From: Candidatus Sodalis pierantonius str. SOPE
Lineage (GTDB): Bacteria > Pseudomonadota > Gammaproteobacteria > Enterobacterales > Enterobacteriaceae
Direction of reading: 5' to 3'
DNA length: 64,000 bases
NCBI RefSeq assembly: GCF_000517405.1
Contig: NZ_CP006568.1
Span: 1,364,001-1,428,000 of the forward strand
Part shown: positions 18,180 through 29,844 of the stretch, one piece after another
Layout: each line of letters opens with the position of its first letter
How positions within the stretch are numbered: position 1 is the first letter of the stretch
Translations under genes and position numbers: made by a program
The notes under the pieces: model-generated
Databases searched by the model: none
What the model was told of the DNA's origin: nothing
What the model saw: the letters and a program-made list of their open reading frames with translations, nothing else

Positions 18180-18938
18180 ATGAGTCGTCCCATTGCATTA
18201 ATCACCGGCGCCAGCCGCGGATTGGGCTACAACGCCGCTATTCATCTTGCCGTTGCCGGTTTCGATATTATTGGCACTTATCACTCCCGGGCAGAGGAAG
18301 CGCAGGCGCAGGTAAAGGAAATTGAATGGAGCGGGGGCTGGGCGGCCATGTTGCAACTTGATACCGAGGAGAGCAGCCGCTTTGCCGATTTCGTCAGCGA
18401 TTTGCAGCAGGTGCTGAACGATAAATTTAGCCAGACACAGTTTCACCATTTGGTGAACAATGCCGGGATTGGCATTCATGCCGAGTTTGCCGCGACCGAC
18501 GAAGCGCAGTTCGATCAATTGATGAGCATTAATGTCAAAGGCCCGTTCTTCCTCACCCAGGCATTACTGCCGCTGCTGGCCGACGGCGGCAGTATTTTAA
18601 ATATGTCGAGCGGGCTTACGCGGTTCACTACGCCCGGCTTTGCCGTCTATGCCGCGACAAAAGGGACGATGGAAGTATTGACCCGTTATCAGGCCAAAGA
18701 GCTGGGCAGCCGCGGGATACGGGTTAATATTCTCGCGCCCGGCGCGATCGAGTCGGATTTCGCCGGCGGCACGGTGCGCGACAATAAACAGGTGAATCAG
18801 GTCATCGCCGAAAATACCGTCCTGGGACGGGTGGGACTGCCGGATGATATCGGCACGGCGGTCGTGGCGCTGCTGAGCGATAATTGCCACTGGATGACCG
18901 CTCAGCGCGTTGAGGCGTCCGGCGGAATGTACCTTTAA
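18180..18938 (+). CDS. Short-chain dehydrogenase/reductase (SDR)
   Basis: 252 residues from the ATG at 18180, preceded by ATAGGAG. Classical SDR features: nucleotide-binding TGASRGLG near residue 12, NNAG near 95, catalytic YAATK near 160 and the preceding Ser in NMSSGL. It resembles fabG-type oxidoreductases of unknown substrate, NADP(H) likely. Divergent from a LysR gene that has three disabling lesions, so it may now be constitutive or silent. No operon partner. Confidence 0.9.
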   Translation: MSRPIALITGASRGLGYNAAIHLAVAGFDIIGTYHSRAEEAQAQVKEIEWSGGWAAMLQLDTEESSRFADFVSDLQQVLNDKFSQTQFHHLVNNAGIGIHAEFAATDEAQFDQLMSINVKGPFFLTQALLPLLADGGSILNMSSGLTRFTTPGFAVYAATKGTMEVLTRYQAKELGSRGIRVNILAPGAIESDFAGGTVRDNKQVNQVIAENTVLGRVGLPDDIGTAVVALLSDNCHWMTAQRVEASGGMYL

Positions 18939-19179
18939 CCCGTTGCGGCCCAGGCACCGGCGTAGGGGCGTCAAGCGCCGAGGGCGGGCGGCGACTGACG
19001 GTATCATGTCGCCCGCGGGCCGGAGGCCCTAACGATGGCGAAGGAAGCGCCGTGCGCCTGCTCAGACCCTCTTTACGCTTTTTTAACGACGCGCCTCTCC
19101 CCCCAGTAAAACTTTTCATTAAAAATAGTTAATAAGCTCTTGCAAAATTGACCTGAATTTACATAATCACTAACTCTTA

Positions 19180-19194
19180 TAATAATTATTATTA
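19180..19194. promoter_or_regulatory. Fur-box-like palindrome upstream of TonB receptor
   Basis: TAATAATTATTATTA is a perfect 7-1-7 inverted repeat and matches 12 of 14 positions of the Fur pattern TGATAAT-N-ATTATCA. It ends 26 bases before the start of the TonB-dependent receptor, where a Fur operator is expected. The region is AT-rich in general, so chance similarity cannot be excluded. Confidence 0.55.
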
Positions 19195-19220
19195 TTCACA
19201 TTTAACCGGGTAAAAAGTAT

Positions 19221-21461
19221 ATGTACAGCGCGCGTCTCGCTTTTCCTGCGGCCAAGATTTCTTCGCCGCGCCTGTTGGCGTTAGTGATTAGCGCCAGCTG
19301 CGGCTCTTTCGCCGTACCGGCCTTTGCCGCCACCACTGCAACGACATCCACGGCAGCGACCACCTCCGCCACCGCGACCTCGGCAACAACCGGCGGCGCT
19401 GCGTCCGCTGCTGCGACCGGTAACGGCACGGAAACCATTACCGTTGTGGCAAAACCGGACAACGGCTTTACCCCCGGCGGCGATCGGCTGGTGCCGGCCT
19501 ATTTGGATGGCCAGATCGCCAACGGCGGCCGGTTGGGCCGGTTGGGCGAACAGTCGACACAAGATGTGCCGTTTAACGTGGTCGGCTATACCTCCAAGCT
19601 GATGCAGGATCAGCAGACCCGCTCTCTGAGCGATGTGTTGCGTAACGATGCATCGGTACAGACCACCTACGGCTACGGTAATACCCAAGAGTCGTACCGG
19701 GTGCGTGGTTTTGATCTTTACAGCGAAGATATCGCCTACGGCGGTCTCTATGGCGTGTTGCCGCGCCAATTTGTGGCCACCGAGCTGGCGGAACGCGTCG
19801 AGTTACTTAAAGGCTCCAGCGCGTTCCTGAACGGCGTTCCTCCCGGCGGTACCGGCGTGGGGGGTACCGTAAACATCGAACCGAAACGCGCCGGCGACGA
19901 GCCGCTGAACCGCGTCTCCGTCGACTACACCTCGAAATCTCAGGTTGGCGGCGCCTTTGACGTCGCGCGCCGCTTTGGCGATAACATCCAATGGGGCGTA
20001 CGGGTCAGCGGCGTGCATCGCGAAGGCGAGACGGCGGTGGATGAGCAGAAACGCCGTCTGACGCTGGGCACCATTGGCCTGGATTACCGCGGTGACCGTT
20101 TCCGCGCCTCGCTGGATGCGGGCGCCGAGAAACAAACGGTTCACGGCGCCCGTTCGGTGGTGTACACCTCCGGTATGGATAAGATCCTCAAGGCGCCCTC
20201 CGCCACCACCAACTACGGAAAGAAGTGGGCGTTTACCAACACTGAAAGCCAGTTTGGCGCGCTGCGCGGCGAATACGATCTGACCAATGACTGGATGGTT
20301 TATGGCGGGATCGGGGGTAATCATATCCATGAATACGGCTCTTAACTCCTCGCCGACGCCTTATAATGATGACGGCGACGCGACCATAGGCCAGATGCGG
20401 GTTCCCTATTTTTCCGACAGCTTCTCCAGCCAGGCGGGCATTCGCGGAAAATTCGATACCGGCTTTATCGATCATAGCGTCAACCTAGGTTACTCCAGCA
20501 GCTACCGCCGCGTACGTACGGCCTATCAAATGTCGTCCAGCAACATCACCACCAATATCTACGATCCAAGCTATTCCGATGAGCCGACGGACGCGACCTA
20601 TGCGGGCGGCAAAATGAGCAACCCTGGCGTCACCAACCGGACCTACAACAGCGGTGTGAGTCTGTCGGATACGCTTTCGATGCTTGATGACCGCGTCAAA
20701 GTGATTGCCGGTCTGCGTCGTCAGAGCGTGAATGTCACTAACTACGCCTATACCGGCGAGCAGTCCGCTAAATTTGAGCGCACCAAGTTGACGCCGGCCT
20801 ATGGCCTGGTGGTGAAGCCCTGGGAACACATCTCCCTGTATGCTAACCATATCGAAGCGCTGCAGGCAGGCGAAACCGCCGGCAGCACCTATAACTCCGG
20901 CACCGTGGTCAACGGCGGCCAGGTGACCGGCATTGAAACGTCCAAGCAAAACGAAGTGGGAGTAAAAGCGGATTACAGCCGTATCGCCGGCTCGCTGGCG
21001 GTGTTTGAAATCAAAAAACCGGTCGCGGTATTGAGCTGAATCTGTTCGGCGAACCGGTAATCGGCGTGCGCCTGAACGGCAGCGCCACCTGGATGGATCC
21101 GGAGTTGACCAAAACCCAGGACGGCGCCAACGATGGCAACGACGCCATCGGCGTACCGCGCTATCAGTTCGTCTTGGGCGGCAAATGGGATCTGCCGTGG
21201 CTCAGCGGCGGCGTCGCCACCGGCCGTGTGATCCGTACCGGGTCACAGTATGTTGATGAAGCCAACGACCTGAAAGCCAGCGGCTGGACCCGCCTGGATT
21301 TGGGCATGCGTTACGACATGCAACTGCCGAAAAACAATATCGTCTGGCGCGCCAACGTGGAAAACGTCACCAACGAAAACTACTGGGCTTCCGCCAGCGA
21401 TGGCTACCTGACTCAGGGCGATCCGCGCTCGCTGAAACTCTCCATGACCATGGACTTCTAA
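19221..21461 (+). pseudogene. TonB-dependent siderophore receptor (ferrichrome-type), frameshift plus deletion
   Basis: Begins with a signal peptide (…CGSFAVPAFA), an Ala/Thr-rich spacer and a TonB-box-like ETITVVAKPDN. The plug domain (PFNVVGYTSKLMQDQ, ESYRVRGFDLYSEDI, RVELLKGSSAFLNG) is complete. At about 20340 a 1-bp insertion shifts the frame (stop TAA 20343-20345); the barrel continues in the next frame to FEIKKP, near 21030. There the sequence jumps to RGIELNLFGEP in another frame, with a segment of the barrel missing. The C-terminal RSLKLSMTMDF ends at 21461 with a terminal Phe. Outer-membrane ferric-siderophore uptake appears lost. Confidence 0.9.
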
Positions 21462-21500
21462 GCGCCACGCGGCTGGCGCTTGTCTCCCAGAGATACAGAC

Positions 21501-21526
21501 GCACCGGCAAGCCGGTGCGTTTTTTT
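21501..21526 (+). terminator. Rho-independent terminator after TonB receptor
   Basis: Perfect 8-bp stem GCACCGGC / GCCGGTGC with an AA loop, followed by seven T after one G, 40 bases after the receptor stop. Confidence 0.88.
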
Positions 21527-21712
21527 GCCCTACCGGCGGCGGCGGCGCGGCCGCCGCCCCACTCGGTTAAAAATTCCGTTACGCCGGCCGATAGTTGATA
21601 ACGGCTTTTTAACTGCCGGGAAAATGATCTACTATCATCGGGGTTCGCGTTTGCGGGGAGATTTTCTCGCGCGTCCTGTACATTGCCGCAAAAGTTAGAG
21701 ACTAAGGAAAGC

Positions 21713-23359
21713 ATGGAAATCTTTTTTACGATTCTTATCCTCACCCTTATCGTGTCCCTATCCGGGGTAGTGACACGTATTCTACCGTTTCAAATTCCGC
21801 TGCCCTTGATGCAAATCGCACTCGGCGCGCTGCTCGCCTGGCCCAAATTCGGGCTGCACGTCGATTTCAATCCCGAGCTCTTCCTGGTGCTGTTCATCCC
21901 GCCGCTGCTGTTTTCCGACGGCTGGAAGACGCCGACGCGCGAATTTTTGCGTCACGGCGGCGAGATAGTGGCGCTGGCGCTGGTATTGGTCATTATCACG
22001 GTAGTGGGAATTGGTTATCTGATTTATTGGATGGTGCCGGGCATCCCGCTGGTGGCGGCGCTGGCGCTGGCGGCGGTGTTATCGCCCACCGACGCGGTGG
22101 CGCTGTCGGGCATCGTCGGCGAAGGCCGTATCCCGAAAAAGCTGATGGACATTTTGCAGGGCGAGGCGTTGATGAACGACGCTTCCGGTCTGGTGTCGCT
22201 CAAGTTCGCCATTGCGGTCGCGATGGGGACGATGGTGTTTTCCGTCGGCGGCGCTTCGCTTGAGTTTGTCAAAGTGGCGGCAGGCGGTCTGCTGGCCGGC
22301 GTGGCGGTGACGTGGGGATACAGCAAGTCCCTGCGGCTTATCACTCGCTGGAGCGGCGGCGACGCCGCGACGCAGACAGTGCTGCTGCTGTTGCTGCCGT
22401 TCGCCGCCTATTTGATTGCCGAACATATCGGCGTTTCTGGCATCCTGGCCGCGGTGGCATCAGGTATGACCATCGGCCAGTCGGGCATAATACGCAACGC
22501 GCCGCTGGCGATGCGCCTGCGCGGCAATAGCGTCTGGGCGATGCTGGAGTTTGTGTTCAACGGCATGGTGTTTATTATGCTCGGGCTACAGCTGCCCGAC
22601 ATTCTTGAGACCTCCATCACCCAGGCTGAATTGGATCCCACTATCCAAACCTGGATGCTGTTTACCGATGTGATCCTTATCTACGCCGCGCTGATGGTAC
22701 TGCGTTTCGGCTGGCTGTGGCTGATGAAACGCATCAGTTTACGCTTTATGACCAAGCGGCCGATGGTCTTCGGCGACTATAGCACCCGCGAGATTCTGAT
22801 ATCGTCTTTCGCCGGCGTGCGCGGCGCCATCACGCTTGCGGGTGTGCTGTCGATCCCCCTTCTGCTCAGCGACGGTTCGGCGTTTCCCTCGCGCTATCAG
22901 CTGGTGTTTATCGCCACCGGCGTGATTCTGTTTTCCCTGATCTGCGGCGTAATTGTTTTGCCGCTGTTGTTGCGCGGTATTCAGGTGTCCGACAAGGCGC
23001 AGCACCGCCAGGAAGAACGCATGGCGCGCGCGGCGGCGGCGGAAGTGGCCATTGAAAGCCTGCATAAAATGGAAGAGCGGCTGGCCAATAGCCAGGAAGA
23101 GAATATCGACGCTCAGATCCTAAATGAAGTTAGCGCCCGGGTTATCGGCAATCTACGCCGCCGGATTGACGGCAATGACGACGCGGACAGCGCGCTGCTG
23201 ATTGAAAATCTGGAACGGCGCATGAGGCTGAATGCGCTGCGCGCCGAGCGCGGTGAATATTATCATTTACGCGCGCAGCAAAAAATCAGCAATGAAACGC
23301 TGATGAAGTTGCTGCACGATTTAGATCTGCTGGAAGCGCTGCTGGTAGAGCACGAATAA
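21713..23359 (+). CDS. yjcE: YjcE, CPA1-family Na+/H+ antiporter
   Basis: 548 residues, as in E. coli YjcE (549). Start chosen at 21713 (MEIFFTILILTLIV) from family length, with AAGGAAAGC just upstream. About 12 membrane segments occupy residues 1-430; the ion-binding motifs SPTDAVAL near 135 and NDASGLV near 163 are intact. A charged cytoplasmic tail of about 120 residues follows. It exchanges Na+ or K+ for H+ at the inner membrane. Synteny with E. coli (yjcE near actP-yjcH-acs) supports the name. Confidence 0.92.
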   Translation: MEIFFTILILTLIVSLSGVVTRILPFQIPLPLMQIALGALLAWPKFGLHVDFNPELFLVLFIPPLLFSDGWKTPTREFLRHGGEIVALALVLVIITVVGIGYLIYWMVPGIPLVAALALAAVLSPTDAVALSGIVGEGRIPKKLMDILQGEALMNDASGLVSLKFAIAVAMGTMVFSVGGASLEFVKVAAGGLLAGVAVTWGYSKSLRLITRWSGGDAATQTVLLLLLPFAAYLIAEHIGVSGILAAVASGMTIGQSGIIRNAPLAMRLRGNSVWAMLEFVFNGMVFIMLGLQLPDILETSITQAELDPTIQTWMLFTDVILIYAALMVLRFGWLWLMKRISLRFMTKRPMVFGDYSTREILISSFAGVRGAITLAGVLSIPLLLSDGSAFPSRYQLVFIATGVILFSLICGVIVLPLLLRGIQVSDKAQHRQEERMARAAAAEVAIESLHKMEERLANSQEENIDAQILNEVSARVIGNLRRRIDGNDDADSALLIENLERRMRLNALRAERGEYYHLRAQQKISNETLMKLLHDLDLLEALLVEHE

Positions 23360-23422
23360 GCCGCGCGGTCGGGCGGGCGCTTTGGGCGCCCTCACGCACC
23401 TTCTGCCCGCTGTGCCACGCGG

Positions 23423-24048
23423 CTAGCGGGGGGCTTGCTGCGCCCCCCGCAGGCGCTCGCCGGGTAGCCAACGTTCGCGGCAGGCGACAATCCACGCCTG
23501 CGCGCCATGGGATAGATAGCTGTTCTGACGCCAGATAAGCCCGAGTTGCCATAGCATTTGCGGCATCAGCGGCAGCCAGAGCAGACGTTGACTATCCAAC
23601 CGCCGGCAGAGGGGTTCCGGCAGCACCGCTAATCCGATATCGGCTGCAACCATCGCCGCCAGAAAATCCCACTGGCCGCTACGTACCGCAATCTGCGGCT
23701 CAATCCCGGCCGCATCGAAAGCGTCGAGCAATTGCCGGTAGAGCGAAAAGTCTTCGTTATAAATCAATACCGGCCACTCCCCCAGCAGCGTAAAGGGCAC
23801 TTCCCGCCGCGTCAGCCACGGCGCGCGACGCGGCACTACCGCACACAGCGGATGACTGAACAGCGGCAGCGCCGCGAGGTCGGGGTCGACTTCGGCGGTC
23901 AACGCGGTCAGCGCCAGATCCAGTTCTCCGGCCAGCACCGCCTGCTGCATGGTGACGCCGCCAAATTCGGCTATCTCCAGCTCGATGCCCGGGTGAAGCT
24001 TTGTTGCCGGATCACCTCGACAAAATAGCGTAGCGTTCGGATGTCCAT
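23423..24048 (-). pseudogene. LysR-family regulator (CidR-like) with HTH deleted
   Basis: From the ATG at 24048 the frame reads MDIRTLRYFVEVIRQQSFTRAS, a normal LysR N-terminus. Immediately afterwards the sequence jumps, out of frame, to HPGIELEIAEFGGVTMQQAVLAGELD, which is part of the effector domain. About 80 codons including the recognition helix are missing. The effector domain then runs to the stop at 23423 without further damage. It is divergent from cidA/cidB, the usual place of their LysR regulator, so control of that operon is lost. Confidence 0.88.
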
Positions 24049-24152
24049 TCACTATTCCTGGATGGTATAATTTCTATGATATTAATTTATTTTCAGTAAT
24101 ATTTGCTAGCCGCCTACACTGTGAGCAATCTCACACTAATAAGGGTATTGCT

Positions 24153-24575
24153 ATGCCGCTGACCGGGCGCCTCGTTATGCCGTCGCGTTGGGGTCGAGTG
24201 CAGGTGCCGTTGCAGGTGGCGCTGTACGTCGGGTTATTTGTGCTGGCGCAGCAGCTGGTGCTGCGCTTGCATTTGCCATTGCCGGCCAATATCGTCGGCA
24301 TGTTCCTGTTATTGGCGCTTATTCTATTGCGCATCCTTCCCCTGCGTTGGGTGCGCGACGGCGCCCGCTGGCTGCTGGCGGAAATGCTGTTGTTCTTCGT
24401 GCCGGCGGTGGTGGCGGTGGTGAACTACACTCAGCTGCTGCGCGTGGAGGGATGGCGGATCTTTCTGGTCATCGCGCTGAGCACCACCTTGGTACTGGGG
24501 ATCACCGCGTTGGTGGTGGACCGGGTCTATCGTTTTGAACTCTGGCTGGCGCGCGGGAAACGACATGAGCAGTGA
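24153..24575 (+). CDS. CidA/LrgA-family holin-like membrane protein
   Basis: 140 residues with four hydrophobic segments. The family pattern LHLPLPANIVGMFLLLALI is near residue 45 and ARWLLAEMLLFFVPAVVAV near 75. CidA/LrgA proteins are linked to murein hydrolase control and to pyruvate or acetate overflow. AAGGGT precedes the ATG. The last 10 bases overlap the cidB start. The gene itself is intact although its regulator and partner are broken. Confidence 0.85.
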   Translation: MPLTGRLVMPSRWGRVQVPLQVALYVGLFVLAQQLVLRLHLPLPANIVGMFLLLALILLRILPLRWVRDGARWLLAEMLLFFVPAVVAVVNYTQLLRVEGWRIFLVIALSTTLVLGITALVVDRVYRFELWLARGKRHEQ

Positions 24576-25253
24576 TTTTATGCTGGGGGCGCTGTGTCTG
24601 CTGGTCACGCTGCTGCTCTATTTCTTTAACAAACATCTTTATCGCCGTTTCCATCATCTGCCGCTGATGCCGCTGATTTTTACGCCAGCGGTGCTGGTCT
24701 TGTTGCTGGTACTGACCCATATCTCTTACCAGCACTACATGGGCGAGGCTCGCTGGCTATTATGGCTACTGGGGCCGGCCACCATTGCTTTCGCGGTACC
24801 GGTTTATGAAAATATGGCCATCATCCGCCGGCATTGGCTTTCCTTGAGCGCCGGGGTCATCACCTCTACCGTGGTGGCGGTGGGCAGCTCGGTGTGGCTG
24901 GCGCGGCTGCTGGCGCTGCCGGAAGTGGTGCAGCGCAGTTTGTCTGTGCGTTCAATCACCACCCCCTTTGCGCTAGCGGCGGCGGAGCGGGTGGCCAGCC
25001 GGATTTGGTCGCGCTGTTCGTGGTGATTACCGGCGTGTTCGGCATGGCGGTTGGCGATATCCTGTTTTTGCGTCTGTCGGTGCGTGCCGGCGTGGCGCGC
25101 GAGGCGGGATTAGGTGCCTCCTCCCACGGAGCTGGCACCGCCCGCGCTTATGAAATGGGGCAACGGGAAGGGGTGGTGTCCAGTCTGGTAATGCTGCTGG
25201 CAGGGGTGGTAACGGTGCTACTGGCGCCATTAATTGGTCATATCATGTGGTAG
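24566..25253 (+). pseudogene. CidB/LrgB-family membrane protein, frameshifted
   Basis: Starts MSSDFMLGALCLLVTLLLYF, with the LrgB segments LGPATIAFAVPVYENM and SVRSITTPFALAAAERV. At about 24990 a small deletion (1 or 4 bases) shifts the frame; the remainder GQPDLVALFVVITGVFGMAVGD ... GASSHGAGTARAYEMGQREG runs in the next frame to 25253. Membrane partner of CidA. Only this one lesion is seen. Confidence 0.9.
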
Positions 25254-25320
25254 CGCCCGTCACCCCGGGCCGCGCCCCCTCTGGCGCGGGCAAAGGGGGC
25301 GCGCGTAACGAAGCGCGAGG

Positions 25321-26983
25321 TCAATGATCCGCGCCGGTTGAAATACCGATACCGGTCTGCGAACGGATGAATTGCGGCAGAAACAGCTCGCGTTCCCTCG
25401 CTCCCTGCGCCGAGTGATCAGTTATGGAAAACAGCCAAGTCCCGATAAACGCCACCAGCATTGAGAACAGCGCGGGATATTCATAAGGGTAAATCGGCTT
25501 GGCGTGCCCCAACACCTGCATCCAAATGGTCGGGCCGATAATCATCAGCACCACCGCGGTAATCAGCCCCAGCCAGCCGCCGACCATCGCGCCGCGCGTG
25601 GTCAGCCGGCGCCAATACATCGACAGTAAAATGATGGGGAAATTACAGCTGGCGGCGATGAAAAACGCCAGGTCCACCATGAAGGCGATATTCTGGTTTT
25701 CAAACAGAATGCCGAGACCGATAGCCACAAAACCCAGCACCACCACGGTAATTTTCGACACCCGCAGCTGGTCGCACCCCGTTGCGTTTCCCGCTTTAAT
25801 CACGCTGGCGTATAGATCGTGGGAAACCGCCGACGCGCCGGCCAGCGTTAACCCCGCCACTACCGCCAATAATGGTGGCGAAAGCCTCCGCCGAAATAAA
25901 GCCGAGGAAAAAGTTGCCGCCCACCGCATTGGCCAGATGGATCGCCGCCATGTTGTAACCGCCGAGCAGCGCGCCGGCGCTGTCTTTGAAAGCGGTGTTG
26001 GCGCCCACTAACAAAATCGCGCCGAAGCCGATAATAAACGTTAGAAAGTAAAAATAGCCCATAAAGCCGGTGGCGTAGAACACGCTTTTACTCGCCTCGC
26101 GGGCATCATTGACGGTAAAAAAACGCATCAGGATATGGGGCAGGCCCGCCGTCCCGAACATCAGCGCCAGCCCCAGCGACAGCGCCGAGACCGGATCGGC
26201 CACCAGCCCCCCGGGCCGCATGATAGCCGCGCCCTTGGCGTGTACCGCCATGGCATCGGCAAACAGTCAGTTAAAGCTGAAACCGACGGTTTTCATCACC
26301 ATCAGCGCCATAAAGCTGGCGCCGGCCAACAGCAGCACCGCCTTGATGATTTGTACCCAGGTGGTGGCCAGCATGCCGCCGAACAGGACGTACAACACCA
26401 TCAAAATGCCCACCAGCACCACGACGACATGATAATTGAGGCCGAAAAGCAGTTGAATCAGTTTGCCGGCGCCCACCATCTGCGCTATCAGGTACAGCGC
26501 CACCATCACCAGCGAGCCGCAGGCGGAAAGCGTGCGGCTCGGTTTCTGCTGCAAGCGGTATGACGCGACATCGGCAAACGTATAGCGCCCGAGATTGCGT
26601 AGCCGTTCGGCTATCAAAAATAAAATGATCGGCCAGCCCACCAGAAAGCCGAGCGAGTAGATAAGCCCGTCATAGCAGGAGGTATAGACCAGCGCCGAGA
26701 TACCGAGGAACGATGCGGCGGACATAAAATCACCGGAGATCGCCAGCCCGTTTTGCAAGCCGGTGATATTGCCGCCGGCGGTATAATAATCTTTGCGCGA
26801 GCGGGTCCGTTTCGACGCCCAATAGGTAATATACAGCGTAGCGGCGACAAACAGCACAAACAGGATAATGGCCTGTAGGTTAAGCGGTTGGCGCTCAACC
26901 GCGCCGTTGACCGTTTCGGCCTGGATGAGCAGCGGAAAGGCGACCAGCGGCGGCGCCACGGTCCAGAGGTATTTATTGGTCAT
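25321..26983 (-). pseudogene. actP: actP, cation/acetate symporter, nonsense plus frameshift
   Basis: Sodium:solute symporter family. The N-terminal part MTNKYLWTVAPPLVAFPLL runs to KTVGFSFN, then TGA at 26267-26269. The frame goes on LFADAMAVHAKGAAIM to AFATI, where a 1-bp insertion near 25870 shifts it. The rest (LLAVVAGLTLAGASAVSHDL ... FLPQFIRSQTGIG) ends at 25321. All membrane segments are still recognisable. It overlaps yjcH by 11 bases as in other enterobacteria. Acetate and glycolate uptake by this route should be lost. Confidence 0.95.
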
Positions 26984-27290
26984 ACTGCACCTCGCGCAAC
27001 AGCTGTTGGGTCAGACGGTCGAACTCGCCATTGGCGCGAATGACGTAAATACCGGTCAGTATGAAGGAGGCCACAATCAGACCGATGCCGAGCGGGATAC
27101 CGCGCGTCACGCTGGTACCGGGATGCAGCGGCGTTCCCAGCCAGTCTGGCGCGAAAGCGATAAGCAGAATGAACCCGTAGTACAGCACCAGCATGATTAG
27201 GGCAAGCAACAGGGCGAAACGCTGGCGTTTACTCACCAGCTCTTGAAAACGCGGATTGCTCTGTATCCGTTGATAAATGATCGCATTCAT
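26973..27290 (-). CDS. yjcH: YjcH, DUF485 inner-membrane protein
   Basis: 105 residues (E. coli 104) with two membrane segments, ALLLALIMLVLYYGFILLIA and IPLGIGLIVASFILTGIYVI. DUF485 proteins accompany acetate permeases and probably assist ActP. It is intact although both neighbours in the acs-yjcH-actP operon are pseudogenes, so it is likely an orphan awaiting decay. Confidence 0.93.
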   Translation of the reverse strand: MNAIIYQRIQSNPRFQELVSKRQRFALLLALIMLVLYYGFILLIAFAPDWLGTPLHPGTSVTRGIPLGIGLIVASFILTGIYVIRANGEFDRLTQQLLREVQYDQ

Positions 27291-27324
27291 CAGGGATTCT
27301 CCAGTGGGGTCAGAGGTACGGCAG

Positions 27325-27345
27325 AAAAAGCCACCCGAAGGTGGC
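27325..27345 (-). terminator. Hairpin with T-run after acs
   Basis: On the minus strand, stem GCCACC / GGTGGC with a TTCG tetraloop, followed by TTTTT. It lies between the acs stop and the yjcH start, so it may attenuate read-through into yjcH-actP rather than end the operon. Confidence 0.7.
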
Positions 27346-27351
27346 GGAGGA

Positions 27352-29310
<1,959 letters not shown>

Positions 29311-29844
29311 AGTTTCCTCCTTGTATTTGTTAATGATATGTCAACCCTTGGTTAATTAAACCTCCCTGGATTGGCTTTGTTTCTTTTTTGCGCGACAGAT
29401 CACGCATCGCCTATAAGGTCTCTGCACTTATGGAAAAAACATACCCCCGCCAGACCTGGGATAACAGGCATTAATGGCCCTCTCAGACCCTTTTCAGCGA
29501 TATTTATCATTTTATTCTGTTTAAAAAGCGTATATAAAAGGCGGGTAGCGCGTCTGATGGCAGCGATTCAGCGCGTTTTCTATTACTTAACCCTTAAATA
29601 ACAAATAGTTAAAGTTAATCTCCTGTAAAATACGTGAAATAACCGGAAAAATTGTCGAAAGCTCTTATAAATCAAGTCTTAACGAGACACCGCGTGTGCT
29701 CGGCGTTTTTGAGATTTTCGATTTATACCAACTTTTTAAAGCGCCCCCGCTTCGCATGATCATTAGAGGTGAATAAGTGAAGTCGGTGACGAAGATGGAC
29801 AGGTGTTCGTCACGGTGGGGTCTACTATGGAAAGCACTATTGTT
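29311..29844. other. Intergenic between divergent acs and gltP
   Basis: About 530 AT-rich bases that must hold both promoters. In E. coli the nrf operon lies between these genes; no nrf sequence is recognisable here, so it has been deleted or was never present. No RNA or operator identified. Confidence 0.5.
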
